Shown: positions 9,190 through 19,046, counted from the first letter of the stretch. The stretch: DNA of 64,000 bases from Sulfurimonas sp. (GCA_028044295.1 JAOFSE010000002.1:123668-187667), one strand, 5' to 3'. Notes: generated from the sequence alone by a model not told the origin. A program made the numbers and translations.

Positions 9190-10980
9190 ATGAAGCTCAC
9201 AAAAAATTTACAAGAGAAGTTTGACAAGCTTGGTATTAGCTCATACTCTGAGTTAGCTCTTATAATTCCATCTTCATATGAAGACTTACGACTTCATGAT
9301 AGTATTCTTTCAGATACTCCACAATTAATAGATGCTACAGTTGAGTCTGTTTTTCGTGCTCCAAACTCTATTCAAATAACTTTTTTTGCTCATAATCTTG
9401 GGCATACTATGACAGGTGTACTTTTTCGTCCTAGACCATATATGATGCATCAGTTTACAGTAGGGGAGCGAGACTACTACTTTGGAAAGATAGAGTGTAA
9501 AACTGGACAATGCAGTATGAGTATGCCTCGAAAGGTCACGACAGTAGGTCAAATCACTCCTAAGTATAAATCAGCTCTTAGAGGTGATGTAATGTTACGT
9601 CTCATACAAAATAACTTAACAAATGAATCTCTACATGTAGAGGGTATAAAAGATGAAGTAATTGATGGTATTTTAAAACCTCATTTTCCAGTAGAGCCTG
9701 TTATGGATTTAAAAGTGTTAGATGATAAAACTTTATACTCTTTAAAATATATAGAACTTTTTACATATATGAAACAACTAAGTGCAAAAAGAAGGTACTT
9801 TAAATCTCTTACATGTAAGGCTAAAAGTTACAAGAAATGGGCTAAAAGTTTACCGTTCGAACTTACAAATGAACAGGTAGCTACTATAGAAGACATAAAA
9901 GCCGATCTTAGTAAAGATGTAAGTGCTAGACGTATGATAGTAGGAGATGTTGGAAGTGGAAAGACTATGGTAATCCTAGCCTCTGCACTTATGATGAGAC
10001 CTTCACGTTCAATACTTATGGCACCTACAACTATACTTGCTAATCAACTTTTTGAAGAAGCACAAAAATTTTTACCAAACATAAAATCAGTTCTTGTTAC
10101 AAATAAAAGTAAAAAAATAGATTTAAGTGAATTTGATTTTATTATAGGTACGCATGCACTTCTATATAGAGAACTGCCAAGGGCAGGTTTAGTTATGGTA
10201 GATGAGCAGCATAGGTTTGGAACTGCTCAAAGAAACTTGCTTGAAAAGTTAGTTTCTAAGGGTGATAAGAAGCCACACTTTTTGCAGTTTTCAGCTACTC
10301 CTATTCCAAGAACACAAGCTATGATAGAGACAGCTCATATTGATGTCTCCCTTATTACTTCCGCACCGTTTAAAAAAGATATAACTAGTAAGGTAATTCA
10401 TAAGAATGATTTCAAAGATTTACTCCTACATGTAGAAAGTGAAATAGCAAAAAACAACCAAGTACTTTTAGTCTATCCACTAGTTCAAGAGAGTGAAGTT
10501 ATAGAGTACCAAAGTATAGAAGAAGCGAGAGGTTTCTGGGAAAGTAGATTTAAAAATGTTTATGTAACTCATGGAAAAGATAAAGAAAAAGAAGAGGTAT
10601 TAAAAGAATTTTCTCAAAAAGGGGATATTTTGATGGCTACAACTGTTGTAGAAGTTGGTATATCACTTCCTAAACTTAGTACAGTAGTTATCGTTGGGGC
10701 AGAGAGGTTAGGCCTTTCAACTTTACATCAACTTCGTGGTCGTGTTAGTCGTACAGGTTTAAAAGGTTATTGTTATCTTTACACTAATAAAAATAGTTCT
10801 GAGAGACTCGAAGAGTTTACGAAAACAACAAGTGGTTTTGATATAGCAAATCTTGATTTGAGGTATAGAAAAAGTGGTGACTTGTTAAAAGGTTCTGCTC
10901 AAAGTGGTAAACAGTTTAAGTGGATTGATTTGGCTGAGGATGAGGAAATAGTTGAAGAGGTAAAGAAGGACTTAGTATAG
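9190..10980 (+). CDS. recG: ATP-dependent DNA helicase RecG (short form)
   Basis: RecG remodels stalled forks and Holliday junctions. The 596 residues are about 100 shorter than the well-known E. coli enzyme; a reduced wedge/OB region is typical of Campylobacterota as I recall. Helicase motifs are clear: GDVGSGKT (motif I), APTTILANQ (Ia), VDEQHRFG (II, DEQH), FSATPIPRT (III), TTVVEVGISLP (V) and HQLRGRVSRTG (VI). An AAGGA site precedes the ATG. Its 3' end overlaps the convergent hpf gene by 9 bases. Confidence 0.95.
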   Translation: MKLTKNLQEKFDKLGISSYSELALIIPSSYEDLRLHDSILSDTPQLIDATVESVFRAPNSIQITFFAHNLGHTMTGVLFRPRPYMMHQFTVGERDYYFGKIECKTGQCSMSMPRKVTTVGQITPKYKSALRGDVMLRLIQNNLTNESLHVEGIKDEVIDGILKPHFPVEPVMDLKVLDDKTLYSLKYIELFTYMKQLSAKRRYFKSLTCKAKSYKKWAKSLPFELTNEQVATIEDIKADLSKDVSARRMIVGDVGSGKTMVILASALMMRPSRSILMAPTTILANQLFEEAQKFLPNIKSVLVTNKSKKIDLSEFDFIIGTHALLYRELPRAGLVMVDEQHRFGTAQRNLLEKLVSKGDKKPHFLQFSATPIPRTQAMIETAHIDVSLITSAPFKKDITSKVIHKNDFKDLLLHVESEIAKNNQVLLVYPLVQESEVIEYQSIEEARGFWESRFKNVYVTHGKDKEKEEVLKEFSQKGDILMATTVVEVGISLPKLSTVVIVGAERLGLSTLHQLRGRVSRTGLKGYCYLYTNKNSSERLEEFTKTTSGFDIANLDLRYRKSGDLLKGSAQSGKQFKWIDLAEDEEIVEEVKKDLV

Positions 10981-11505
10981 TCCAAATTTACCATCATTTC
11001 TTTTGTAAAGAACTCTAGTTTTATCTTCATTGTCTAGAAAAATCTCAAACATTTTATTTCCCTCTTTGAGGTCATTTAAAACATCTTCAACTTCACGAGG
11101 TTTATAAAGGTCAAGTTCTACGGGAATTATTTCATCTTCATTAGCTTCTGCAACTTGTTTTACATCTACATTTTCAGCCTTCATCTCATTCATGCCAACC
11201 TTACGGTGACCAACATCTTTGTCATGTATGCGACGCATTGCTTTTTGAGCTCTTGAAGTTGCTAGGTCTATAGCATTGTACAAGTCATCATCATTTTGCT
11301 TTATAATTATTGAGTTTTTATGAGCGAGGTGGATAGCAAACTCAACCATTGAATGCTCTTTACCTTTTTTTGTTTGTGCTGTAGCGATAACATTTACGGA
11401 GATAATATCCATGTTAAATTTGTTTAGTGTATCTACTGAGGTATTCATATGAGCTTTGATAGGCTCTGTAAGTTCTAAGTGTCTTCCAGTTAGAGAAATA
11501 TTCAT
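10972..11505 (-). CDS. hpf: Ribosome hibernation promoting factor, long form
   Basis: A 177-residue long-form HPF that dimerises 70S ribosomes into inactive 100S particles in stationary phase. The N-terminal S30AE domain begins MNISLTGRHLELTEPIKAHM, and the C-terminal dimerisation tail contains the family segment ALDLYKPR-like PVELDLYKPREVEDVLNDLKEGNKMFEIFLDNE. A clear promoter lies upstream on the minus strand (ATTATA on the plus strand at 11534-11539 reads TATAAT) and an AAAGGA site precedes the ATG. It is monocistronic and converges on recG with a 9-base overlap, so antisense interference between the two is possible. Confidence 0.94.
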   Translation of the reverse strand: MNISLTGRHLELTEPIKAHMNTSVDTLNKFNMDIISVNVIATAQTKKGKEHSMVEFAIHLAHKNSIIIKQNDDDLYNAIDLATSRAQKAMRRIHDKDVGHRKVGMNEMKAENVDVKQVAEANEDEIIPVELDLYKPREVEDVLNDLKEGNKMFEIFLDNEDKTRVLYKRNDGKFGLY

Positions 11506-11533
11506 AATAATCCTTTGTATTCGTATATAAATT

Positions 11534-11539
11534 ATTATA
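11534..11539 (-). promoter_or_regulatory. -10 box for hpf
   Basis: TATAAT on the minus strand lies about 29 bases upstream of the hpf ATG, with AAAGGA between them. The sequence around it is AT-rich and shows no -35 match, as is usual in this phylum. Confidence 0.55.
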
Positions 11540-11550
11540 TCATGAAAAGA

Positions 11551-12054
11551 TTAAAGTTTTTGAATAGTTCTTCTAAAATATCTGATAGGTTCAGTTCCCT
11601 CGTTTGTAGTAACTGTAATGTCCATTCGTACTGAACCACTCTGTTCAGGTGTAGTAACTGTAAAATAATCATCTAGTGCTGTTGCATTACAGGGTGATTC
11701 ATTTATGAGAAGAGTCGAAGGGTCATCATAATAGATATAATTTATAGTTACATTTACATCATAAACACCACTTGTATTTGCCGTGTAAACACCATTAGAG
11801 TAACTTCCATTCATGCTAGCAACTGTACAAGGATTAGCTTGTGCAATATTTAAAAGAGCTCTTTCAGCAGCACTTTTAGAGTAAAGTACTGACTGCTCAT
11901 AAAGATATAAATCTGTTGTCTGTTTACTTGTTTGTGTTGTTAAAGAGAGTGATAAAGCCATGATTGTAGAGATTACCACTATAACTATAATTGCCATTAT
12001 CATGGCAAAGCCAGTTTTCTTATGAGGCATCAGTAAATTGTTTTTTCTTTGCAC
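11551..12054 (-). CDS. MshP-like minor prepilin
   Basis: The last gene of a four-gene minus-strand run. The 167-residue product has a short basic leader (PHKKTG) followed by FAMIMAIIVIVVISTIMALSL, a type IV prepilin-like cleavage site and hydrophobic helix, but without the usual Glu at position +5. That pattern resembles MshP/PilX-type minor pilins. The remainder is Thr/Ser/Asn-rich and likely a small beta domain. Its 5' end overlaps the preceding gene by 25 bases in another frame. By position it matches the mshO-mshP-mshQ gene set of MSHA pilus systems, although in a different order. The major pilin, ATPase and secretin are not in the window. Confidence 0.7.
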   Translation of the reverse strand: MQRKNNLLMPHKKTGFAMIMAIIVIVVISTIMALSLSLTTQTSKQTTDLYLYEQSVLYSKSAAERALLNIAQANPCTVASMNGSYSNGVYTANTSGVYDVNVTINYIYYDDPSTLLINESPCNATALDDYFTVTTPEQSGSVRMDITVTTNEGTEPIRYFRRTIQKL

Positions 12055-12965
12055 AGTGAATATCCCTCCCCATCTTCATTTCCATCTATAATATCAGTAC
12101 TAACACATACTTGAATTTTTACAACTGAACCTACAGCTTTAAACCTAAATGTATCTACATCTTCCATAAGAAGTTGGCTGTCTCCATCAGCATAAGTTTC
12201 TCCAGCCCAAGGTTGATAATCATAATGTAGAGTTAAGTTACCATCTGTGGAATGTACAACTGCATATGCTGTCCATGCAAGTTGGTAGTACTCATATACA
12301 TCTTCTCCCGTGAAATTATTATCGCCTCCTGTATCTCCATTTACTGGTATAAGTAAGTTCTCTTGACCAGGGGTTAAACTTCTTCTTATAGGGTGCATAG
12401 TAGAACTTTGATTAATCATACCTGTTCCTGTTGTTTCCCATCCATAACCAGTTTGAATATTACTGTCTGAGCCTATAAAGTATATTGCAGAATCATTTAT
12501 ACCACTTGTTCCAGCTCCACCACTGGATAAAATCCCTATAAGAGTATTAAGTGCTGTAGTATTTGTCTCTGGAGAATCTAAAAAGTTTGTTGATGAATTC
12601 TCTAAGTCAATTATCCCACTCCATAAAGGGTCTAAATCTCCACGAAGACCCTCTATATCTGTTCCTACCCACTCTAATATGTTCGCATCATCCCCAAGCG
12701 TAGAACCGGATAAAGCTTCAAATGCTGGTACTGCTATAGGGGAAATTCCATCCCTTGCAATAATAGAGTCTTTTATACGAAACTGTAGTCTTGAAGCGAT
12801 ACCTTCAACAGCTGCAGTACTTCGTGATTGAAGAGAGTTGTTAATTTGCGAAAAAATAAAGTTATTGTATGCTTGAGATAAAAACTCAAGCCCAAATTTA
12901 CTAAGTATTCCCATGATAACTATAACAAAGATGAGTTCCATCATAGTAAAGCCAACTCTACGCAT
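12030..12965 (-). CDS. MshO/PulG-like prepilin protein
   Basis: A 311-residue prepilin-like protein beginning MRRVGFTMMELIFVIVIMGILSKFG. The prepilin peptidase site is VG|FTMMEL, with the conserved Glu at +5 of the mature chain, followed by the hydrophobic helix that packs in the pilus core. The C-terminal two thirds are polar with many Gly, Asn and Asp, and two cysteines occur near the end (IQVCVSTD and YSLCKEK). The length and shape suit MshO-type minor pilins. The ATG overlaps the stop of the upstream pilin gene by one base, indicating translational coupling. Confidence 0.8.
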   Translation of the reverse strand: MRRVGFTMMELIFVIVIMGILSKFGLEFLSQAYNNFIFSQINNSLQSRSTAAVEGIASRLQFRIKDSIIARDGISPIAVPAFEALSGSTLGDDANILEWVGTDIEGLRGDLDPLWSGIIDLENSSTNFLDSPETNTTALNTLIGILSSGGAGTSGINDSAIYFIGSDSNIQTGYGWETTGTGMINQSSTMHPIRRSLTPGQENLLIPVNGDTGGDNNFTGEDVYEYYQLAWTAYAVVHSTDGNLTLHYDYQPWAGETYADGDSQLLMEDVDTFRFKAVGSVVKIQVCVSTDIIDGNEDGEGYSLCKEKTIY

Positions 12966-13576
12966 TAAAATCTCCTCTTATAGTAGTCAATTTCACCGAT
13001 GTTAGCACTTTGCATTCGGAGTCTTGTTATAAGATTTCCATCATTATCTGTAACTAGTGAAGTTAAGGTTTTTATATCACCAGCTCTTGTTACTAAAAGA
13101 GTACTTCTATAAGTCTCTTTATATCCAGTAGCATTTGTTATATTGTCAGTAAATAATTCATCATTGGTAGAATGATGAGCATTGTTGAGGCTAATAAATG
13201 TAGCATTTGCTGAATCATCTACATTCCCACTAGTATCGTCCACACATCTTCTATGAAGAGTTTGGGCTATATGACCAGGACGAAGTCTATTTCTAGAGCT
13301 TGAAGTATTGTTTTCACAGCTAGAACCAATATCTACAACACGAGATAAATGACTCATATTGTTATCACTCATAGAGTTTGTATCCCAGTACCCAGCGGAG
13401 GCACCCATAAGTTCAGTTGAACCTGCAAATATCGCTTCTTGAAGGATATTATTCTCTATAGTTTCTGAAGTTATCCTAGCCATCATAGGAAGTGACATAA
13501 CAGCTATGGACATAATTACGATAGCAAAAATCAGCTCTATAAGGGTAAAAGCTTTTTTATAAGACTTTTTTACCAC
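12965..13576 (-). CDS. Type IV pilin-like (pseudopilin) protein
   Basis: A 203-residue protein with the classical N-methylation motif: KKA|FTLIELIFAIVIMSIAVMSL, Glu at +5, then a hydrophobic helix. The globular part includes the pair SSCENN and HRRCVDD, which could form a disulfide loop. It overlaps the start region of the next gene and the stop of the giant surface protein gene (7-base overlap with 13570), so all four genes appear to form one operon. It would be exported and processed by a prepilin peptidase encoded elsewhere. The exact pilin subclass is not clear. Confidence 0.82.
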   Translation of the reverse strand: MVKKSYKKAFTLIELIFAIVIMSIAVMSLPMMARITSETIENNILQEAIFAGSTELMGASAGYWDTNSMSDNNMSHLSRVVDIGSSCENNTSSSRNRLRPGHIAQTLHRRCVDDTSGNVDDSANATFISLNNAHHSTNDELFTDNITNATGYKETYRSTLLVTRAGDIKTLTSLVTDNDGNLITRLRMQSANIGEIDYYKRRF

Positions 13577-16500
13577 ATGCTTCTCCTGTTAGTTTTAACA
13601 GCTGGTGCATCTTTGGTAGTAGTGTTTGTCTCATGAGCACCACTCCATCCAGTTCCAGGAACATCAAACTCTACAGAGAAGTTGTTCCGAGTTGATGTAG
13701 GGTCATTTTTGTTATAGATCAGCCAACCAGATGCATTGTTCTCCATGGTAGTCTTGTATGGATAATAATCCGTACCACTCGTATGGTCGTAAGTTAAGTT
13801 AGCAAAGTCTTGGACTATTCCACCTGTAGTTGCAGTCGCTGTTACATTAGTTAAAGTTCTTTCTGTTACAGTTCCAGCATTACCACCACTTGGTGTATGA
13901 CTCTCATTTATAAACCATCTAATATCATCACTTCTTTTAGATGGTAAACCTTGCTGAAGAAGAGATTTATTACAATCATTTCCATTTACATTTTCAAAAC
14001 AGTACACTTCATAATGGAGGTTAGCTGTATACGGAGCATCAGTATCAACACTATATCTTTGTCTAGTCGCATGTGTCCTACCATAGTAATGTTTGATAGT
14101 TTGGTTCAAGTCTAATTCACCATAAGATTCTCTAGAACCTAAGTTAGCAAGCATTGTACAGTTTGCTGATGTTGTACATTTAGTAGAGTATTTACTAAAT
14201 GTTAGTGTTTCAGGGTTCTGAACATCGGTAGTGTTTCTATCAAAATTTAGGTTTAAGTTAGTGTTTACTACACCATTATTCGATTTGTTAAAGTCATCTG
14301 TTGCTAAGTCTATTGTATTTATAGAAATATTCATACTTCCATTCTTATCATTAGCACTTAAATCAGTATTTTTAAACATATATCTATAGTTATTTAAAGT
14401 AGAAGCCGCTAAAGTTTTATCGATGCTTAGACTTACCGGCTCTGCAAAACATTCATCAACAAAATTACTAAGAGTAGAGTTATCTTCACCTTCTGCTATA
14501 ATTGGGCCATTTAAGTGAAAAGACATTTCTTCATCTTGATCCATATCTGTCATATATATAAATGTATTGGTATTAAATACTTCGTTATTGTCTTGACCAT
14601 GAGAGGGAATAATAGTTGGATCCATTCTAAATCGATATGGATGGAATTTTAAGTTGTAATCTCTATATTTTATATTAGAAGCTCCACCATAACTTGCATC
14701 ATGATTTGAACTAATATTACAACCATTTTTAAGGCTTTGCGTAACTCCTCCATATAATTTAGTATTTGATATATTTGGCGTACAGTCAAGGTATCCATCA
14801 AAATAGGGTGATACATGATGCGTCATTTGACTTGCATTTGAATCAACACTTGTCCATGTTACATCTTCTACATGTAGTTTATATATACCAACTTCAGGCA
14901 TACTTGAATTTGTCTCTAAAAAACCTTCATTTAGAGTGTGTGATAGTGGTTTTGAAGTGATATCATTACATCCTGTAATGGTTGTAGCTCCTGGAGTCCA
15001 TTGGTATTCGATAGTATCACTTGATGAAGAAAGAAAACTTTTTCTATAGCCAGATGATGGATTATTACTAATGTGGTCTGTCGCAGTAATTGCTAAACTA
15101 TACTGATAACCAGAAGCTAAATGATTTATATCGGTTGAAGGATCTGGAGTTGTTACTCCTGAAACATTTGTCAATATAGGGAGAATAGAAGCTGAGTTTG
15201 TTTGGTTTTGGTCTTGTATTTTAATCATAAATGCTTCAGGACGAATGGAAAAGTTGTCTCTTGAACAAACAAATTTTGTGTTTCTACCATAAATACATTC
15301 CATACATTCTTCAACTTCAGCTAAATCCATACCACTATTACCATTACCCCCACCATTACTTCCACAAGCAGATGGAACAGTTGGTATTGATCCACTTAAA
15401 CACTTTTCTCCGCTATAAGATGTGAAATTTTTTAACTTATAAGCACTATTACAGTCAGAAGAGGAAATATCCAAATTATCATCTGAACACTCTAGCAATT
15501 GTAAACCGCCATCTTCATCAGTATTATATGAAACCCTAAAAGCGGCATTTTCTGTAGCCTTTGAATAAAAAGATCCACCAAAAGCTGTAGAGTTCATGTC
15601 TACGCTTGTTCCATTAATCATTAACCACACTTTGTCATTTATTTTACTTTCTATTTCAGAACAAGAAGCATCCGTATAGTGAAAACCACTATTATTAATA
15701 ATCTCAACTGCAACAAGAGTAGAAATTGACTTTAGGGTATCTGGTGAAGATGGATAGTCTAGAGCAATAACTTTTGTATCAGCAGCTCTATTTACAATTT
15801 GAGTTGGAAGATTATAAAAAGAGTCTGTATTATTATAGTATTCGTTATGAACAATGTTAAATATTCCATTTGCTGGTTCATATGAGTGTAGAGTATTTTG
15901 GCATAAATCAACTCTTGCTCCAAGTTCTAACTCATAATCAAGTGAAGTTGAGGCATCAATAACCAACTTGTAGTTTCCAACTATATCTATTGGCATATCT
16001 AAAGAGGTAGTTAAAGGATTTATTTTATAGTAAAAATAAGCATAGTCTTGGGATTCCATATTATTAAAAGGTATATTGCTGATATTTGTATCACTTACAA
16101 CTAATGGCCAGTCTGCATCATCTTTAGCAGTTGCAACAGTTTGACCCACATTAGCTACCCTTGTTGTATCTCTTATATAGGTAGCTTGAGAAGTATTGAT
16201 ATCACGAACATTAAATGTAAGGTCTGAAATAGATAAATCACTGTCTATAAGGTTTTTAATAAATATTTTAACCTCTACAGGAGTTCCAGTTGTAAGGTTA
16301 CTACCCTTAATGTATGGATTATTATTTCCATTATTATCTTCTGTAAATTCATTATTGTCTTGTTTATATGAATAGTCATAACAAAACTGTGGTTCATAAA
16401 CTTCGGTTGAAACTACTACGGTACTTGCATAAAAGGAATCACTGTTAGTTTTGATTTTTACGTCTAAACCATCTTCTGTGTTACCAATTATCTTTTGAGA

Positions 16501-17517
16501 AGTATTAGGATTATCTGTACTGTCTCCTATTTCAATAGAATGAAGATCAATCGCGTAGTTATACTGAAGAGATGGTGAACGAGTTAGAGACCCAGGATAA
16601 CCATCGGGTAAAGATATACCAGATACGAAAACATTATTTGAATTACCACCCTCATAAATGATATTTGTAAAGTCAGTTGTATCAGGATTATTATGAGCTC
16701 TTATAAGTAATTGGTCACCTGAAAATGCAGCGTCACCCTCAGCTGTAAAGATTGACATGGTTGCATTTACATTTTCTGATCTTGGAGTATAAAAACCGGA
16801 AATCTCAAAGTCTGTATCCGGAACACCATTACCATCTAGAATTGCTTTGAATCCATTAAATACAGATATATCTCTCTTAGCTATTGTTGAAGATTTATCG
16901 TTATCATGATAAATTACAGCAATCATCCAAGCTCCAAAGTTACCATCTGGATTACTTGTAGCTCCAGTGTCAGTAAATAAATTGTTGATTTTATATGTAC
17001 CTTCACCACCAGATTTAACTATGTCAGTTATTTCTGTGTATGATTGATATGTAAGAAACCATCTTCCATTTTGTTTTGTGTATGTATCATGTTTAGAGTC
17101 AGCTGTCCATGTTGGTGTATGATTAACATTATCTGGTGTTGTTATTGTTAAAGTTTTTGCTGAAGCTGCATTAAAGTTTGTGATTGCGGTTGCTTCAGTA
17201 GTAGCTTCAGGAGCTACACCCATCCAAAAAATACCAGCCCATTTGATATCATAGTCTGAAACAGGTATATCTAAGTCAGCAGAGGAGTCAGTTATAGTTT
17301 GTAAATCAACATCATCATTTTGAGCAGCAGTATCTTGGCATGTACCATCATTGTTTTTAGGACATAAAACAGTATTACCAATAAAAATAACATCTCCACG
17401 AACAACTGAGTGTTTAATAACTTCAAAATCTCTACCACCATCACCATTAGCAGAGAATAAAGAGGAGGTAAAAAGGATTGATAGTATTAGGACAGAATAA
17501 AGTTTAAAGAATTTCAT
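13570..17517 (-). CDS. Giant MshQ-like secreted surface protein
   Basis: A 1315-residue exported protein with signal peptide (LYSVLILSILFTSSLFSA). The N-terminal half begins NGDGGRDFEVIKHSVVRGD and is Thr/Asn/Asp-rich and beta-strand-like, as in extracellular adhesins. A cysteine-dense linker near residue 735 (MDLAEVEECMECIYG, then CSRDNFSIRPEAF) leads into a section recalling the DUF6701 region of MshQ, where FSIRP is a typical entry. No transmembrane anchor is visible at the C-terminus, which ends TNRRSMW. It is the first gene of a run encoding three prepilin-like proteins, so a pilus-tip or pilus-associated adhesin is the best guess. A -10 box lies about 79 bases upstream. Confidence 0.75.
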   Translation of the reverse strand: MKFFKLYSVLILSILFTSSLFSANGDGGRDFEVIKHSVVRGDVIFIGNTVLCPKNNDGTCQDTAAQNDDVDLQTITDSSADLDIPVSDYDIKWAGIFWMGVAPEATTEATAITNFNAASAKTLTITTPDNVNHTPTWTADSKHDTYTKQNGRWFLTYQSYTEITDIVKSGGEGTYKINNLFTDTGATSNPDGNFGAWMIAVIYHDNDKSSTIAKRDISVFNGFKAILDGNGVPDTDFEISGFYTPRSENVNATMSIFTAEGDAAFSGDQLLIRAHNNPDTTDFTNIIYEGGNSNNVFVSGISLPDGYPGSLTRSPSLQYNYAIDLHSIEIGDSTDNPNTSQKIIGNTEDGLDVKIKTNSDSFYASTVVVSTEVYEPQFCYDYSYKQDNNEFTEDNNGNNNPYIKGSNLTTGTPVEVKIFIKNLIDSDLSISDLTFNVRDINTSQATYIRDTTRVANVGQTVATAKDDADWPLVVSDTNISNIPFNNMESQDYAYFYYKINPLTTSLDMPIDIVGNYKLVIDASTSLDYELELGARVDLCQNTLHSYEPANGIFNIVHNEYYNNTDSFYNLPTQIVNRAADTKVIALDYPSSPDTLKSISTLVAVEIINNSGFHYTDASCSEIESKINDKVWLMINGTSVDMNSTAFGGSFYSKATENAAFRVSYNTDEDGGLQLLECSDDNLDISSSDCNSAYKLKNFTSYSGEKCLSGSIPTVPSACGSNGGGNGNSGMDLAEVEECMECIYGRNTKFVCSRDNFSIRPEAFMIKIQDQNQTNSASILPILTNVSGVTTPDPSTDINHLASGYQYSLAITATDHISNNPSSGYRKSFLSSSSDTIEYQWTPGATTITGCNDITSKPLSHTLNEGFLETNSSMPEVGIYKLHVEDVTWTSVDSNASQMTHHVSPYFDGYLDCTPNISNTKLYGGVTQSLKNGCNISSNHDASYGGASNIKYRDYNLKFHPYRFRMDPTIIPSHGQDNNEVFNTNTFIYMTDMDQDEEMSFHLNGPIIAEGEDNSTLSNFVDECFAEPVSLSIDKTLAASTLNNYRYMFKNTDLSANDKNGSMNISINTIDLATDDFNKSNNGVVNTNLNLNFDRNTTDVQNPETLTFSKYSTKCTTSANCTMLANLGSRESYGELDLNQTIKHYYGRTHATRQRYSVDTDAPYTANLHYEVYCFENVNGNDCNKSLLQQGLPSKRSDDIRWFINESHTPSGGNAGTVTERTLTNVTATATTGGIVQDFANLTYDHTSGTDYYPYKTTMENNASGWLIYNKNDPTSTRNNFSVEFDVPGTGWSGAHETNTTTKDAPAVKTNRRSMW

Positions 17518-17661
17518 GAAAAGCTCCTTGGAGGCACATAATTAATTGCACATCAAGAATCGGGCTCAGTAGCAATTTTTACATGTAATTAGTATATTAT
17601 ACATATAAAAGCACTTAATAACTACTGAATATAATAATATATAGCTATATTATAAGAAAAA
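17518..17661 (-). promoter_or_regulatory. Promoter and leader of the MSHA-like operon
   Basis: On the minus strand TATAAT occupies 17601-17596, giving an expected leader of about 70 bases. Just before the start codon AAGGAG is embedded in a small inverted repeat (CTCC-AA-GGAG), so the ribosome binding site could be occluded by its own hairpin. One copy of the TACATGTA palindrome (17580-17587) sits at the expected transcription start. Regulation by structure is inference. Confidence 0.45.
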
Positions 17662-18042
17662 CTATTTACCCAAAAAAGTAGATATTTTTTCTGCAACACT
17701 GTATTTTACACTGTCTTGAAGTATTATTTGGGCTGCTAAGTTGTTGTCTGTGTTAAAAACTACTGGACCAATAAAGTTGATAACTGAGTCTTCTATAGGT
17801 GTTTGTATTAGAACAATATTCAATATGATGATATTAGAATCTTTATTTATACTTAAAAGTTCTTGGACTGAATCTGGCACTTCAAAATCATATTCTCTTA
17901 ATACAAATGGATCGATTAGAGTAAATGATATATGTTCATCATCTAATGATTGCATTTTCATGAAAATATCATCAATCTTTTCTAAGCTTACTTGCTTAAC
18001 ATTTTCAAATCCTAAAAGAGGTACACATATTTCAAATTTCAT
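17662..18042 (-). CDS. fliW: Flagellar assembly factor FliW
   Basis: A 126-residue cytoplasmic protein that binds flagellin and antagonises the translational repressor CsrA, coupling flagellin synthesis to secretion. Family segments are visible: PLLGFENVKQVSLEKIDD, FTLIDPFVLREYDFEVPDS and the C-terminal FIGPVVFNTDNNLAAQIIL. Length is typical. It stands alone, divergent from bamD, with 144 bases of leader and promoter sequence separating it from the downstream pilus operon on the same strand. No csrA gene is in the window. Confidence 0.92.
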   Translation of the reverse strand: MKFEICVPLLGFENVKQVSLEKIDDIFMKMQSLDDEHISFTLIDPFVLREYDFEVPDSVQELLSINKDSNIIILNIVLIQTPIEDSVINFIGPVVFNTDNNLAAQIILQDSVKYSVAEKISTFLGK

Positions 18043-18182
18043 AAAAGCCCTTGTTTATTGGTAGTATTTGCTACTTATCTTTCTAATTGTAGTACTTAAA
18101 GCATAAAATGTACCTAAGTTTAACAAGCGTTGTATATCTTTTGGATAAAATAACAACCTATTTATTATTAGGAAAATATTAT

Positions 18183-19046
18183 ATGAAATCAAAATGTTAT
18201 TTATTAGTTGTCTCGTTAATTGTAATAGGACTTTTTAGTGGTTGTTCAAAAAATATAGATGAGTATAACAAACCTGCAATCTACTGGTATTCAAAGTTAG
18301 TTAGTAATGTTGCAAACGGAGACTTAGAAAATGCAGACCAATATTACAGTTCGCTACAAGGTGAACATATAGGTTCACCTTTACTTCCAGAGGCTACAAT
18401 GATTTTAGCAATTGCACATATGCAATATGAAGAGTACCTCTTAAGTGATCATTTTTTAGATGAGTATATTAAAAGATATGCAACTGCAAATGAAAAAGAA
18501 CAAGCAGAATTTCTAAAAATAAAATCTAAGTATATGGCATTACCAAACCCAAGACGTGATCAAGGACTTATAGATGAAGCTATTGTAGAAGGTGAGAAGT
18601 TTAAAAGAGAGTATCCAAACTCTATGTACATAGAAGTTGTAAATACAATTTTAACAAGGTTATACCTTGCCCAAGCTGTACTTAATGAAACGATTGCAGA
18701 TTTATATGAGAGAATAGATAAACCAAAAGGTGCAGCTTATTATAAAAACTTAAATCCTCAACCTTGGATAGTCTGGAACGACATAAATAGAGCTAACACT
18801 GGTTGGTTTAGAGAGCTATTTGAAGGTGATGGAACTTCTAGTTGGTACGAGTATATGATTCCCGATACTAAAAGTGTAGTTTCTAGAAATTCTATTTCAG
18901 AAGAAGACTTCTTAGGCGAAGAGTATAAAGCAAAAGTTATTAAAACAGTTGAGAAAGTTAAAGAAGAAGATGATGACTCTAGTTGGTATGACTTTTTAAA
19001 CCCATGGAGTAAATTAGATAATAAAGGTGAAAACTATGAAGCTTAG
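18183..19046 (+). CDS. bamD: Outer-membrane assembly lipoprotein BamD
   Basis: BamD is the essential lipoprotein partner of BamA in inserting outer-membrane barrels. I set the start at the ATG at 18183 (MKSKCYLLVVSLIVIGLFSGC), because this gives a proper lipoprotein signal peptide with the lipobox LFSGC. The track's upstream ATG at 18108 would add 25 residues in front of the signal. The mature part has TPR-like helices with the BamD pattern (IYWYSKLVSNVANGDLENADQYY, AHMQYEEYLLSDHFLDEYIKRY). It carries a C-terminal extension of about 80 residues rich in Asp and Trp. It overlaps the lon start by 11 bases. Confidence 0.9.
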   Translation: MKSKCYLLVVSLIVIGLFSGCSKNIDEYNKPAIYWYSKLVSNVANGDLENADQYYSSLQGEHIGSPLLPEATMILAIAHMQYEEYLLSDHFLDEYIKRYATANEKEQAEFLKIKSKYMALPNPRRDQGLIDEAIVEGEKFKREYPNSMYIEVVNTILTRLYLAQAVLNETIADLYERIDKPKGAAYYKNLNPQPWIVWNDINRANTGWFRELFEGDGTSSWYEYMIPDTKSVVSRNSISEEDFLGEEYKAKVIKTVEKVKEEDDDSSWYDFLNPWSKLDNKGENYEA

